DNA of 16,864 nucleotides from positions 1 to 16,864 of the forward strand of contig CALALV010000061.1 of NCBI GenBank assembly GCA_937925605.1. Reading direction: 5' to 3'. This document shows positions 1 through 8,475 of this stretch, piece after piece. A program made the translations under genes and the position numbers. Below the pieces are notes generated by a model. That model was not told the DNA's origin. It did not search any database and saw only the letters and a program-made list of their open reading frames with translations. The stretch is from an uncultured Woeseia sp. (GTDB lineage: Bacteria; Pseudomonadota; Gammaproteobacteria; Steroidobacterales; Woeseiaceae). Position 1 is the stretch's first letter. Every line of letters begins with the position of its first letter.

Positions 1-65
1 GCACCTCGTGGACGGGGACAGGGAAGAACTCCGACCACGACCAGGCAACAGGGGCAATTGAAACG

Positions 66-299
66 ATGGCTGCACAGGTAATCCAGGACTGGACCGAAAG
101 CCAGGTGCTGCTGAAATTCGGCGACCACCGCGACGTCAAGTACAAGGTGTACCGGCACGGCGAGAAGCTCTACCAGGAGATCCGCGAACTCGACGATGCG
201 CCGATCCACACGCTGGAACTGCCTCCGGGCCTGGCGTTGGAACGCTCGAGCTACGAGGTCCTGCTGCGCTACGTGCTGCTCGACGTCGTCCAGGCCTGA
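66..299 (+). CDS. Small conserved-looking protein of unknown function (77 aa)
   Basis: I do not recognise a family. The product is soluble and charged, with no signal peptide or membrane segment. It begins with alternating hydrophobic and charged residues (VLLKFGDHRDVKYKVYRHG), suggesting beta strands, and ends in a hydrophobic leucine/valine helix (YEVLLRYVLLDVVQA). An AGGGG stretch at 50-54 lies 11 bases before the ATG and could serve as ribosome binding site. The reading frame stays open upstream to the window edge, so a longer N-terminus cannot be excluded. The downstream symporter gene starts 80 bases later on the same strand, but nothing links their functions. Regular GC-rich codon use and the lack of a better overlapping frame support a real gene; the function is unknown. 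Confidence 0.6.
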   Translation: MAAQVIQDWTESQVLLKFGDHRDVKYKVYRHGEKLYQEIRELDDAPIHTLELPPGLALERSSYEVLLRYVLLDVVQA

Positions 300-379
300 C
301 GGCCGCCGCCGACGGTACGTTTGAAGGCGCGCTGCGGGCGCGTTAGGGTGTTGAGCTTTCGGAGCTAACGGACCGGCGC

Positions 380-1753
380 ATGTATTCGATCGGCGCGGCG
401 CTGGACGCCTTCGCGTCATTCATGTGGGGAACGCCGCTCGTGGTGCTGCTGGTCGGCGGCGGGCTGTTTTTCGTCATTCATTCGCGGGCGTTGCCGTACC
501 GGTATTTCGGGCACGGCTTCGAGATCCTGACCGGCAAGTACGACCAGGACCCGGGCAGCGAGGGCGACATCACCCATTTCAAGGCGCTGGCCACGGCGCT
601 GTCCGGCACGCTCGGGCTCGGCAACATCACCGGGGTCGCCGTCGCGATCACGGTGGGCGGGCCGGGCGCGGTGTTCTGGATGTGGGTCACCGCGATCGTC
701 GGCATCGCGACCAAGTTCTACACGGCAACGCTCGGCGTCATGTTCCGCGGCCCGGACGATTCCGGGCACATCCAGGGCGGCCCGATGTACGTGATCCGCG
801 AGGGCCTGGGCAGGCGCTACCTGCCGCTCGCGTGGCTGTTCGCGGTGGCCGCCCTGTTCGGCACGCTGCCTATCTTCCAGATCAACCAGCTGGTGCAGGT
901 GATCCGTGACGTGGTCGCAATCCCGGCCGGGATGACCAGCGCCGACGATCACTTCACCTTCGACCTGCTGCTCGGCATCCTGCTGAGCGGACTGGTGTTC
1001 GCGGTAGTCATCGGCCGGATCCAGAGAATCGCGAACGTCACGAGTCGCGTCGTGCCGTTCATGGTGCTGTTCTATTTCATCCTGACCGCGATACTGCTGC
1101 TCAAGAACCTGCCGGAAATTCCCGGCGCGCTCGCGCTGATCGTCAACGACGCCTTCCGCGGCGACTCGGTCGCCGGTGGCGCGCTCGGCACGGTAATCCT
1201 GATCGGCGTGCAGCGCGGCGCCTTTTCGAACGAGGCCGGCATTGGCACCGAGGTGCTGGCGCACGGCGCGGCGCGCACCCGCGAACCGGTGCGCGAGGGC
1301 CTGGTCGCCATGGTCGGGCCGTTCGTCGACACGCTGATCGTCTGTACCTGCACCGCGCTGGCGATCCTCGTGACCGGCGTGTGGCAGGGGGACGCGATCG
1401 GGGTGACACTGACCAGCGAGGCCTACGAGACCGCGTTCCCCGGCCTCGGCGGCTACCTGCTGGTCGTCATGGTCTTTTTCCTGAGCCTGAGCACGGTGCT
1501 GACCTTCAGCTACTACGGCGCGAAGTGCACCGGCTTCCTGTTCGGCACGCGCTACGAGACGGCCTACATCTGGTTCTACACGCTGCTTATCGTTGCGGGC
1601 GCCGTCGCGTCGCTGCGTGCCGTGATCGGACTGATCGACGGCATGTACGCGACGATGGCCATCCCGACGATGGTCTCGACGCTGCTGCTCGCGCCGAAAG
1701 TCCGCGCCGCCGCGCGCGACTATTTCGACCGGCTGCAGGCGGGACAGCGCTGA
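380..1753 (+). CDS. Alanine/glycine:cation symporter (AGCS) family protein
   Basis: This inner-membrane transporter probably imports alanine, glycine or related small amino acids with Na+ or H+. The AGCS family signature is present in full: GGPGAVFWMWVTAIVG at about residues 93-108, preceded by the GTLGLGNITGVA segment. The second family block, RGAFSNEAGIGTEVLAHGAA, lies at about residues 279-298, followed by VGPFVDTLIVCTCTALAILVTG. Hydrophobic segments run the length of the 457 residues, which is a normal family length. The start is supported by N-terminal alignment with the family (first membrane helix from about residue 16), but the nearest GGAG (361-364) lies 15 bases upstream, so initiation is not optimally placed. 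The family is recognised with confidence. The exact substrate is inferred; D-alanine is possible, given the D-amino-acid-related genes further along. Confidence 0.95.
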   Translation: MYSIGAALDAFASFMWGTPLVVLLVGGGLFFVIHSRALPYRYFGHGFEILTGKYDQDPGSEGDITHFKALATALSGTLGLGNITGVAVAITVGGPGAVFWMWVTAIVGIATKFYTATLGVMFRGPDDSGHIQGGPMYVIREGLGRRYLPLAWLFAVAALFGTLPIFQINQLVQVIRDVVAIPAGMTSADDHFTFDLLLGILLSGLVFAVVIGRIQRIANVTSRVVPFMVLFYFILTAILLLKNLPEIPGALALIVNDAFRGDSVAGGALGTVILIGVQRGAFSNEAGIGTEVLAHGAARTREPVREGLVAMVGPFVDTLIVCTCTALAILVTGVWQGDAIGVTLTSEAYETAFPGLGGYLLVVMVFFLSLSTVLTFSYYGAKCTGFLFGTRYETAYIWFYTLLIVAGAVASLRAVIGLIDGMYATMAIPTMVSTLLLAPKVRAAARDYFDRLQAGQR

Positions 1754-1881
1754 GCCCGGGCGCCGGGCGATGCGTTTACGGCGAGTGCGGCCGGCAGGCA
1801 TGATTCACGTCCGGCAACCGATCCGGCGCGTGCCGACAGCGCGCCGGCGGGCCCGGCTTCCCGACCGGCAAGAGCACTGAC

Positions 1882-3021
1882 ATGAATGACGATACCGACG
1901 TCGCGACCCGCATCGCCCAGGGGCTGCACTACACCGATCCCGCGACCGGCGGCGTGATCCCGCCGATCCAGCCGTCGACGACCTTTGCGCGCGGCCCCGA
2001 CTACGAACTGCTGGTACCGGGCCACAGCTACGGCCGCGACCAGAATCCCGGCTATGCCGCGGCGGAACGGATGCTCGTCGAACTCGAAGGCGGCCGCGAT
2101 GCGCTGCTGTTTTCGTCCGGCATGGCCGCGGCCATGGCCGTCGTGCAGACGCTCGAACCCGGCCAGCACGTGGTCGCGCCGAGAGTCATGTACTGGGGCC
2201 TGCGCCACTGGCTGCGGAGCTTTTGCACGCAGTGGGGCATCGGGCTCGACCTGTACGACGGCGGCGATGCCGGGGCGATCCGCGCCGCCGTGGTGCCGGG
2301 ACGCACGCGGCTCGTCTGGGTGGAGACGCCGTGCAACCCGACCTGGGACGTGATCGACATCGCAGCCGCAGCCGAGGTCGCGCGCGAGATCGGCGCAACG
2401 CTGGCCGTGGATTCGACCGTGCCCACGCCGGTGCTGACGCAGCCGCTCGCGCTTGGCGCCGACATCGTCATGCATTCCGCGACCAAGTACCTGAACGGGC
2501 ACGGCGACGTCGTTGCCGGCGCGCTGGTGACCGCGCGCGAGGACGCGCGCTGGGAACGGGTTCGCGCCGTGCGCGCGGAGGGCGGGGCGATACTCGGGAG
2601 CTTCGAGGCCTGGCTGCTGCAGCGCGGCATGCGCACGCTGTTCCTGCGGGTGCGCGAAGCGAGCCGCAGCGCGCTTGCGATCGCGCAGCATTTCGACGGC
2701 CATCCGAAGCTCGCGGCCGTGCTCTACCCCGGACTGCCGTCGCACCCCGGCCACGAACTCGCGGCGCGACAGATGCGCGGCGGTTTCGGCGGCATGCTGT
2801 CGCTGCGCGTCGCGGGCGGCGCCGACGCGGCCCTTGAGGTCGCGAAGCGCTGCCGCGTGTTCGTCCGCGCGACCTCGCTCGGCGGCGTCGAGAGCCTGAT
2901 CGAGCACCGCGCCTCGATCGAGGGGCCCGACAGCCCGATTCCCGCCGACCTGCTGCGCCTGTCGGTCGGTATCGAGCAGGTCGACGACCTGCTCGCGGAC
3001 CTCGAGCGCGCGCTCGGCTGA
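1882..3021 (+). CDS. Cys/Met metabolism PLP-dependent enzyme (cystathionine gamma-synthase/beta- or gamma-lyase family)
   Basis: This is a cytosolic fold-type I PLP enzyme of the trans-sulfuration family. Visible motifs are the N-terminal PPIQPSTTFARG, the YGRDQNPGYAAAE substrate/PLP loop, LLFSSGMAAAMAVV at the phosphate site, VWVETPCNPTWDVIDI, the PLP-nitrogen aspartate D177 (AVDSTVPTP) and the Schiff-base lysine K202 in HSATKYLNGHGDV. The C-terminus has SLGGVESLIEHRASIEGPDSPIPADLLRLSVGIE, close to the family pattern SLGG-ESL. Its 379 residues are typical. Members include gamma-synthases, lyases and sulfhydrylases that sequence motifs alone do not separate, so no gene symbol is given. The usual family motif NT after the aspartate reads ST here. 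The ATG at 1882 has only a weak AAGAG-like site upstream. It sits 128 bases after the symporter and is convergent with the amidohydrolase pair, with 12 bases between stops. Confidence 0.9.
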   Translation: MNDDTDVATRIAQGLHYTDPATGGVIPPIQPSTTFARGPDYELLVPGHSYGRDQNPGYAAAERMLVELEGGRDALLFSSGMAAAMAVVQTLEPGQHVVAPRVMYWGLRHWLRSFCTQWGIGLDLYDGGDAGAIRAAVVPGRTRLVWVETPCNPTWDVIDIAAAAEVAREIGATLAVDSTVPTPVLTQPLALGADIVMHSATKYLNGHGDVVAGALVTAREDARWERVRAVRAEGGAILGSFEAWLLQRGMRTLFLRVREASRSALAIAQHFDGHPKLAAVLYPGLPSHPGHELAARQMRGGFGGMLSLRVAGGADAALEVAKRCRVFVRATSLGGVESLIEHRASIEGPDSPIPADLLRLSVGIEQVDDLLADLERALG

Positions 3022-3033
3022 AGCGCGCCGCCG

Positions 3034-4331
3034 CTAGCGCCGATACGCGGGCGGCACCGCGCTGCCGGCATCCAGGTAGCGGTCGCGCAGCAGGGTCTGG
3101 CGGCTCTGCATCGGCACCGCCTCGCCGCGGATCCACACCTGTTCCGGGTAACTCGTCAGCTCGAGCGGGTCGTCGGGCCACAGCACCAGGTCGGCGTCCT
3201 TGCCGGCCGCGATGCTGCCGGTCGTGGCCGCCACCCCGAACAGCTCCGCCGGGGTCAGCGTTATCGACCGCAGCCCGGCCTCCCAGGTCATGCCGTTCGC
3301 AACCGCGATCCCTGCGGCCTGCGTGATGTTGCGCGCATTGTGATCCTGCATGTTGCGATTCATGCCGAAGCTCACGCGCACGCCGGCCGTCTCGAGCAGC
3401 ACCGGCGCATCGAGGCGCGCATTGAGCTCGTCGAAGGAGCCGGGCAGGTTGTTGACCGAGGACAGGACCACGCCGGCGTTGGCGGCGGCCAGCTCGTCCG
3501 CGAGCAGCCAGGCCTCGGCCCCGCCGGCGACGATCAGCGGCAGTTCATAGTCGCCGGCCAGCGCGAGCAGCACGCGGATATCGCTGGCGCGGTCCGCGTA
3601 CGCGAGCAGCGGCACGCGCCTGTCGAACACGTCGGCCAGCGCCTCCAGGTCGGGAAGGCTCAGCGAGTAGTCGCGGCGGTTGCCGCTGGCGTAGTCGTCG
3701 CGGTGGGCCGCGTAGTCGATCGCGTCGTCGAACGCGTTGCGCAGGCTGAGCAGCGCCGCGGCGCGCGAACCGCCCGCGAGCCGGCCGCCGCTCTCGCCGA
3801 GGTTCACGACCAGCACGGCCCGGCGCCGCGTGACGGCGTCGATGCCCGCGAGCCTGACGACCGCGCCGAGCCCCGAGATCACGTTGCTGGTGTTACCGAG
3901 TTCGTCGGGCCGGCCGGAACTCGCCGGCAGGATGGCGGCCCGGGTGACACCTTCGATGCGATTGATCGGGATCAGCGTCGAGCGCGGATTGTACGCATCG
4001 GCGACGTCGAAGCTGGCCGTGAAGTCATCGCCGCGCTGGACGTAGTCGACCGTGCCGTCCACCGCGTTGACCTCGGTGACGCCGAGATTGCCGATCGCAG
4101 AGAACAGGCCGGGCGTGACGATCTTGCCGCTGCCGTCGATCTGCCGCGCCCCGGCCGGGACGTCGACGTCGCGGCCGACCGCGACGATGCGCCCGTCCTC
4201 GACGACGACCGTCGCGTCATCGAGCGTTCCCTGCGGGCCTACCGTGTGCACGCGGGCGCCGGTAATGGCGAAGCTGTCTGCGAGTCCCATGGCGGGCAGC
4301 GCGAGCAGCGTCGCGACGGCGAACCGGCGGA

Positions 4332-4335
<4 letters not shown>
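3034..4335 (-). CDS. Amidohydrolase-superfamily protein lacking the metal-binding residues (probable pseudoenzyme partner)
   Basis: The 433-residue product has a Sec signal peptide (about residues 1-19, cleavage near GLA-DS) and the composite beta-sandwich plus barrel layout of the amidohydrolase superfamily: ATVVVEDGRIVAVG at 41-54, TPGLFSAIGNLGV at 74-86, and the C-terminal ELFGVAATTGSIAAGKDADLVLW at about 364-386. Compared with its upstream neighbour, every expected metal ligand is gone. VHSHLG has become AIGNLG, the FHH block has become AGG (270-272), and HSDD has become FGMN (323-326). The ATG at 4335 overlaps the upstream stop by four bases (ATGA), so the pair is probably translationally coupled. 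The open frame extends upstream of this ATG, but that part is only antisense to or shifted from the neighbouring gene. I infer a non-catalytic periplasmic partner or binding subunit; catalysis by an atypical site is the alternative. Confidence 0.88.
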
Positions 4336-5702
<1,367 letters not shown>

Positions 5703-5763
5703 TCGGGTCTCCGTGATGCGAGGCGGTCCGCTGCCGCGGCTTCCGCCGGGCGCCGTGCTTGCC

Positions 5764-5769
5764 TAGAAT
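5764..5769 (+). promoter_or_regulatory. Candidate sigma70 -10 element upstream of the soxC-like gene
   Basis: TAGAAT at 5764-5769 differs from TATAAT at one base. A weak TTCCGC at 5741-5746 stands 17 bases upstream. It would give a leader of roughly 75 bases before the ATG at 5850, in the 147-base divergent gap. Prediction by eye only. Confidence 0.35.
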
Positions 5770-5849
5770 GCCGGCAGGCGGGGCGCAAGGCGGCTCAGGC
5801 TAACAAAACGACCCGGCGCGGAACAGTTGCCGTGCCGATCGGGGGGGAT

Positions 5850-7100
5850 ATGAGCGACGACCACGGCCGCGACGACGCGGCGGGCAACGGCCTGCTGCAC
5901 CGTCGCCTGTTCCTGAAGGCAGGCGCTGCCGCGGCCGGCCTGCTGTGCGCGACCGCGCGCGGCGAGACCCGCGAGCCCTGGATGCGCGCGCCCGGCGCCG
6001 GCATGGCCGCCGCCGGCGCGCCGTCCCCGCACGTCACGCTCGAACGAGTCGGGGTCAGTTCACGGCCCGGCACGACCGGCTCGGGCGTCTCGCGCACGCC
6101 GCTCGAGCAGCTGGACGGCATCATCACGCCGAGCCGCCTGCACTTCGAACGGCACCACAGCGGCATCCCGGACATCGACCCGGCACGTCACCGGCTCGTC
6201 CTGAGCGGCCTCGTCGACCGGCCGCTCGCGTTCAGCCTCGACGAGTTGTGGCGCTATCCGCAGGTCTCGCGCATCCAGTTCCTGGAGTGCTCGGGCAACA
6301 GCGGCGCCATGATCGCGCCGACGCCGCCGTCCGGCAGCTGCGGCGAGATTCACGGGCTCGTGTCCGCGAGCGAGTGGGGCGGCGTGCCGCTCGGCGTATT
6401 GCTGGAAGAGGCGGGATTGAAACCGGGGGCGCGCTGGGTCATCGCGGACGGTGCCGACGCGGCCGTGATGAGCCGCAGCGTGCCGCTGGAGAAGATGCTG
6501 GACGACGCGATCGTCGCGCTGAGCCAGAACGGCGAACCGCTGCGGCCCGGCCAGGGTTACCCGATGCGCCTGTTCCTGCCGGGCTGGGAAGGCAACATGT
6601 GCGTCAAGTGGCTGCGCTCGCTGCGAGTCACCGATCGCCCGGCGCTGACGCGCGACGAGACGTCGAAGTACTCGGACCTCGGCGCGGACGGACGCGCAAC
6701 GCTGTTCACGTTCCCGATGGGCGTCAAGTCGCTGCTGACCAGCCCGTCGGCGGGGCTGACGCTCGGCCCGCGCGGCGTTTACCAGCTCAGCGGCATCGCC
6801 TGGTCAGGTGCGGGCCGCATCCGGCGGGTCGAGGTCTCCGCCGACGGCGGCCGGAGCTGGGCCGATGCGCAGCTCGATGCGCACGTGCTGCCGAAGTGCC
6901 TGACGCGTTTCCGCGCCGCCTGGCGCTGGGACGGCGGTCCCGCGGTGCTGCTGAGCCGGGCGACCGACGAGACCGGCGCGGTGCAACCGGCGCGTGCGCA
7001 GGTGCTGGCCGGCAGAGCCAGCAATTCCTTCTATCACTATAACGGCATCCAGGCCTGGGCCGTGGACGATCGTGGTCAGGTCAGCAATGTCTATGTTTAG
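5850..7100 (+). CDS. soxC: SoxC-like sulfite/sulfane dehydrogenase, molybdopterin subunit (Tat-exported)
   Basis: This is a periplasmic molybdenum enzyme of the sulfite oxidase family, most like SoxC, the catalytic subunit of sulfane dehydrogenase SoxCD. The N-terminus carries a twin-arginine signal (RRLFLK at 18-23 followed by an alanine-rich hydrophobic stretch), which fits export after cofactor insertion. The molybdopterin domain shows SRLHFERHHSGIPDID, then FLECSGNSG with the molybdenum-ligating Cys147, then GYPMRLFLPGWEGNMCVKWLRSL at about 236-258. The C-terminal dimerisation domain has VYQLSGIAWSGAGRIRRVEVSADGGRSW and ends with FYHYNGIQAW, a SoxC-type ending. Its 416 residues are normal for SoxC. 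The ATG at 5850 was chosen because it precedes the Tat signal and follows a G-run (5841-5847); the frame is open far upstream but antisense to the amidohydrolase. A cytochrome gene follows after nine bases. No soxXYZAB genes are in the window, so a free-standing sulfite dehydrogenase role is possible. Confidence 0.93.
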   Translation: MSDDHGRDDAAGNGLLHRRLFLKAGAAAAGLLCATARGETREPWMRAPGAGMAAAGAPSPHVTLERVGVSSRPGTTGSGVSRTPLEQLDGIITPSRLHFERHHSGIPDIDPARHRLVLSGLVDRPLAFSLDELWRYPQVSRIQFLECSGNSGAMIAPTPPSGSCGEIHGLVSASEWGGVPLGVLLEEAGLKPGARWVIADGADAAVMSRSVPLEKMLDDAIVALSQNGEPLRPGQGYPMRLFLPGWEGNMCVKWLRSLRVTDRPALTRDETSKYSDLGADGRATLFTFPMGVKSLLTSPSAGLTLGPRGVYQLSGIAWSGAGRIRRVEVSADGGRSWADAQLDAHVLPKCLTRFRAAWRWDGGPAVLLSRATDETGAVQPARAQVLAGRASNSFYHYNGIQAWAVDDRGQVSNVYV

Positions 7101-7109
7101 GGAGACCCT

Positions 7110-7679
7110 GTGCGAATGAACGCAACCAGTGCGACGCGAATGAATCGGCGTTTACCCTGGACGACGGCGCTCGCGCTGCTCGCGACCGCGGCGGGGCAGG
7201 CCGGAGAAAGCCCGGGACTCGGCGAGCCGCTCGCGCCGGACGAGGTCGCCGCGCTCGATTTCACGGTGCTGCCGGACGGCCGCGGGCTGCCGGCGGGCGA
7301 GGGCAGCGTCGGCGAGGGTGCTCGGCTGTACGCGGCCCGCTGCCTCGCCTGCCACGGCGAGGAAGGCCGCGGCGGCATCAACGACGAACTGGCCGGCGGC
7401 GCCGGCTCGCTGGCCGGGCCGGCACCGGTCAAGACCGTGGGCAGCTACTGGCCGAGCGCGACGACCGTGTTCGACTACCTGCGGCGGGCCATGCCCTACG
7501 AAGCGCCGGGCTCGCTGACCGCCGATGATTACTACGCGCTGACTGCCTACCTGCTGTACCTGAACGGAATCGTCGACGCTGACGCCCGCCTCGATGCACG
7601 GAGCCTGCCCGCGGTGCGCATGCCGAACCGGGACAATTTCGACCACGGCTGGCCGCCGGACGCCGCGGAAGGCGGTTGA
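7110..7679 (+). CDS. SoxD-like monohaem cytochrome c, electron acceptor of the SoxC-like enzyme
   Basis: The product is a periplasmic c-type cytochrome. A signal peptide (MNRRLPWTTALALLATAAGQA, numbered from the upstream GTG about 11-31) precedes one haem-binding motif, CLACH (Cys78, Cys81, His82). The probable axial methionine is M128 in AMPYEAPGSL. The tail VRMPNRDNFDHGWPPD resembles the MPNRDGF-type ending seen in SoxD and sulfite dehydrogenase cytochromes. Classical SoxD of Paracoccus carries two haems; this 189-residue protein has one, so it is closer to the short monohaem form. The start is ambiguous: GTG at 7110 is four bases after GGAGA (7101-7105), ATG at 7116 is ten bases after it, and ATG at 7140 directly precedes the signal peptide. 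It lies nine bases downstream of soxC and should be co-transcribed, passing electrons from the molybdenum centre toward the respiratory chain. Confidence 0.88.
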   Translation: MRMNATSATRMNRRLPWTTALALLATAAGQAGESPGLGEPLAPDEVAALDFTVLPDGRGLPAGEGSVGEGARLYAARCLACHGEEGRGGINDELAGGAGSLAGPAPVKTVGSYWPSATTVFDYLRRAMPYEAPGSLTADDYYALTAYLLYLNGIVDADARLDARSLPAVRMPNRDNFDHGWPPDAAEGG

Positions 7680-7717
7680 AGCGCGCGCGCCGAGCGCCGA
7701 AATGAGACCCATTTCCC

Positions 7718-7745
7718 CTTTCGAATCCGTCGGTTCTGTTACATT
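7718..7745 (+). promoter_or_regulatory. Weak candidate promoter before the L7/L12-like gene
   Basis: TACATT at 7740-7745 resembles a -10 box, and CTTTCG at 7718-7723 lies 16 bases upstream. This AT-richer patch stands out within GC-rich DNA and sits 39 bases before the ATG at 7785. Prediction by eye. Confidence 0.25.
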
Positions 7746-7784
7746 TTCCCGAGCATTGCTGCGGCCGGAGACCGCGGAACGAGC

Positions 7785-8069
7785 ATGAAATCCGAAATCA
7801 TCATCACCGAGAACGAGCTGCCGCCCGAGGTCATCGAGGCGATCAAGCAGGGCCGCAAGGTCGTTGCGATCCAGATGCTGCGGGACGCGACCGGCATCGG
7901 CATGGCGAATGCCAAGGTGCTCGTCGATCGCGCCGCCACGCGCATCGCGCCGCGGCCGCCGCGGCAGGTCTTCATGCGCGACTACCGGCCCACCAATACC
8001 CGGCTCCTGACCATGGTGCTCCTGCTCGCCGCCGCCTTCGCGGCCTGGAACTACCTGGGCCCCGCCTGA
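7785..8069 (+). CDS. Small membrane-anchored protein with a ribosomal L7/L12 C-terminal-like domain
   Basis: The 94-residue product has two parts. Residues about 12-51 (PPEVIEAIKQGRKVVAIQMLRDATGIGMANAKVLVDRA) match the layout of the C-terminal domain of ribosomal protein L7/L12, where K-V-IK-VRE-TGLGL-EAK-LV is typical. Residues about 73-90 form a hydrophobic helix (LLTMVLLLAAAFAAWNYLG) ending four residues from the C-terminus, so the protein is probably tail-anchored with the L7/L12-like domain in the cytoplasm. It is not the ribosomal stalk protein: it lacks the N-terminal dimerisation domain and hinge, and no ribosomal genes are near. A GGA at 7776-7778 gives a weak ribosome binding site. 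It begins 105 bases after the soxD-like gene and 82 bases before the DUF4389 gene, both on the same strand. Its function is unknown. Confidence 0.85.
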   Translation: MKSEIIITENELPPEVIEAIKQGRKVVAIQMLRDATGIGMANAKVLVDRAATRIAPRPPRQVFMRDYRPTNTRLLTMVLLLAAAFAAWNYLGPA

Positions 8070-8090
8070 TACGCCGGCTCCGGGCAACGC

Positions 8091-8118
8091 TTGCAGCGCC
8101 TGCCCCAGCGATTACACT
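8091..8118 (+). promoter_or_regulatory. Candidate sigma70 promoter of the DUF4389 gene
   Basis: TTGCAG (8091-8096) and TACACT (8113-8118) are separated by 16 bases, a good sigma70-like arrangement in the 82-base gap before the ATG at 8152. Transcription would start near 8125, giving a short leader that includes GGAG at 8143-8146. Confidence 0.45.
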
Positions 8119-8151
8119 GCTCCCGTCTGCACCGCCAGCACGGGAGTAAGC

Positions 8152-8472
8152 ATGGAAAACGTCGACACCACCGAAACCGGCCGCGATCCGTCGCGCCTCG
8201 AGCAGAACGTGAAGTCGCGGTCCAGCTGGATGCGACTCCTGTACATGCTGATCTTCAGCCTGCTGTACGCCGTGTCGCGCGTCGTGGTGTTCGCTATCGT
8301 GATCTTGCAGGCGCTGTGGCTGCTGTTCACGGGCGAGCCGAACCCGCGGCTGACCGCCGCCGGGCAGTCCCTGGCGACCTACACCTACCAGCTCGTCTGC
8401 TACCTCAGTTTCGCGAGCGACACGCGGCCGTTCCCGATCGACGACGACTGGCCGTCGACCTCGCCGCTCTGA
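8152..8472 (+). CDS. DUF4389 domain-containing inner-membrane protein
   Basis: The 106-residue product matches the proteobacterial DUF4389 family by its pattern: a charged N-terminus (residues 1-25), the motif SSWMRLLYMLIFSLLYAVSRVVV, a long hydrophobic region from about 27 to 60 containing one or two helices, then LLFTGEPNPRLTAAGQSLATYTYQLVCYLSFASDTRPFPIDDDWP. The last block, with its FPFDDW-like ending, is the most characteristic part of the family. GGAG at 8143-8146, five bases before the ATG, supports the start. The molecular function of the family is unknown. The gene converges with the D-aminoacylase-like gene with three bases between the two stops, so there is no room for a separate terminator. 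Confidence 0.88.
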   Translation: MENVDTTETGRDPSRLEQNVKSRSSWMRLLYMLIFSLLYAVSRVVVFAIVILQALWLLFTGEPNPRLTAAGQSLATYTYQLVCYLSFASDTRPFPIDDDWPSTSPL

Positions 8473-8475
8473 GGC

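Noticed and set aside
327..345. GC-rich inverted repeat between the 77-residue gene and the symporter as a terminator
   Set aside because: The arms are only five alternating G/C bases and no T-run follows on either strand; such repeats are expected by chance here.
416..1801. A 461-codon open frame on the minus strand across the symporter gene
   Set aside because: It is antisense to a gene with a full family signature, is rich in Arg, Gln, Asp and Ala with no domain, and arises from the codon bias of GC-rich DNA.
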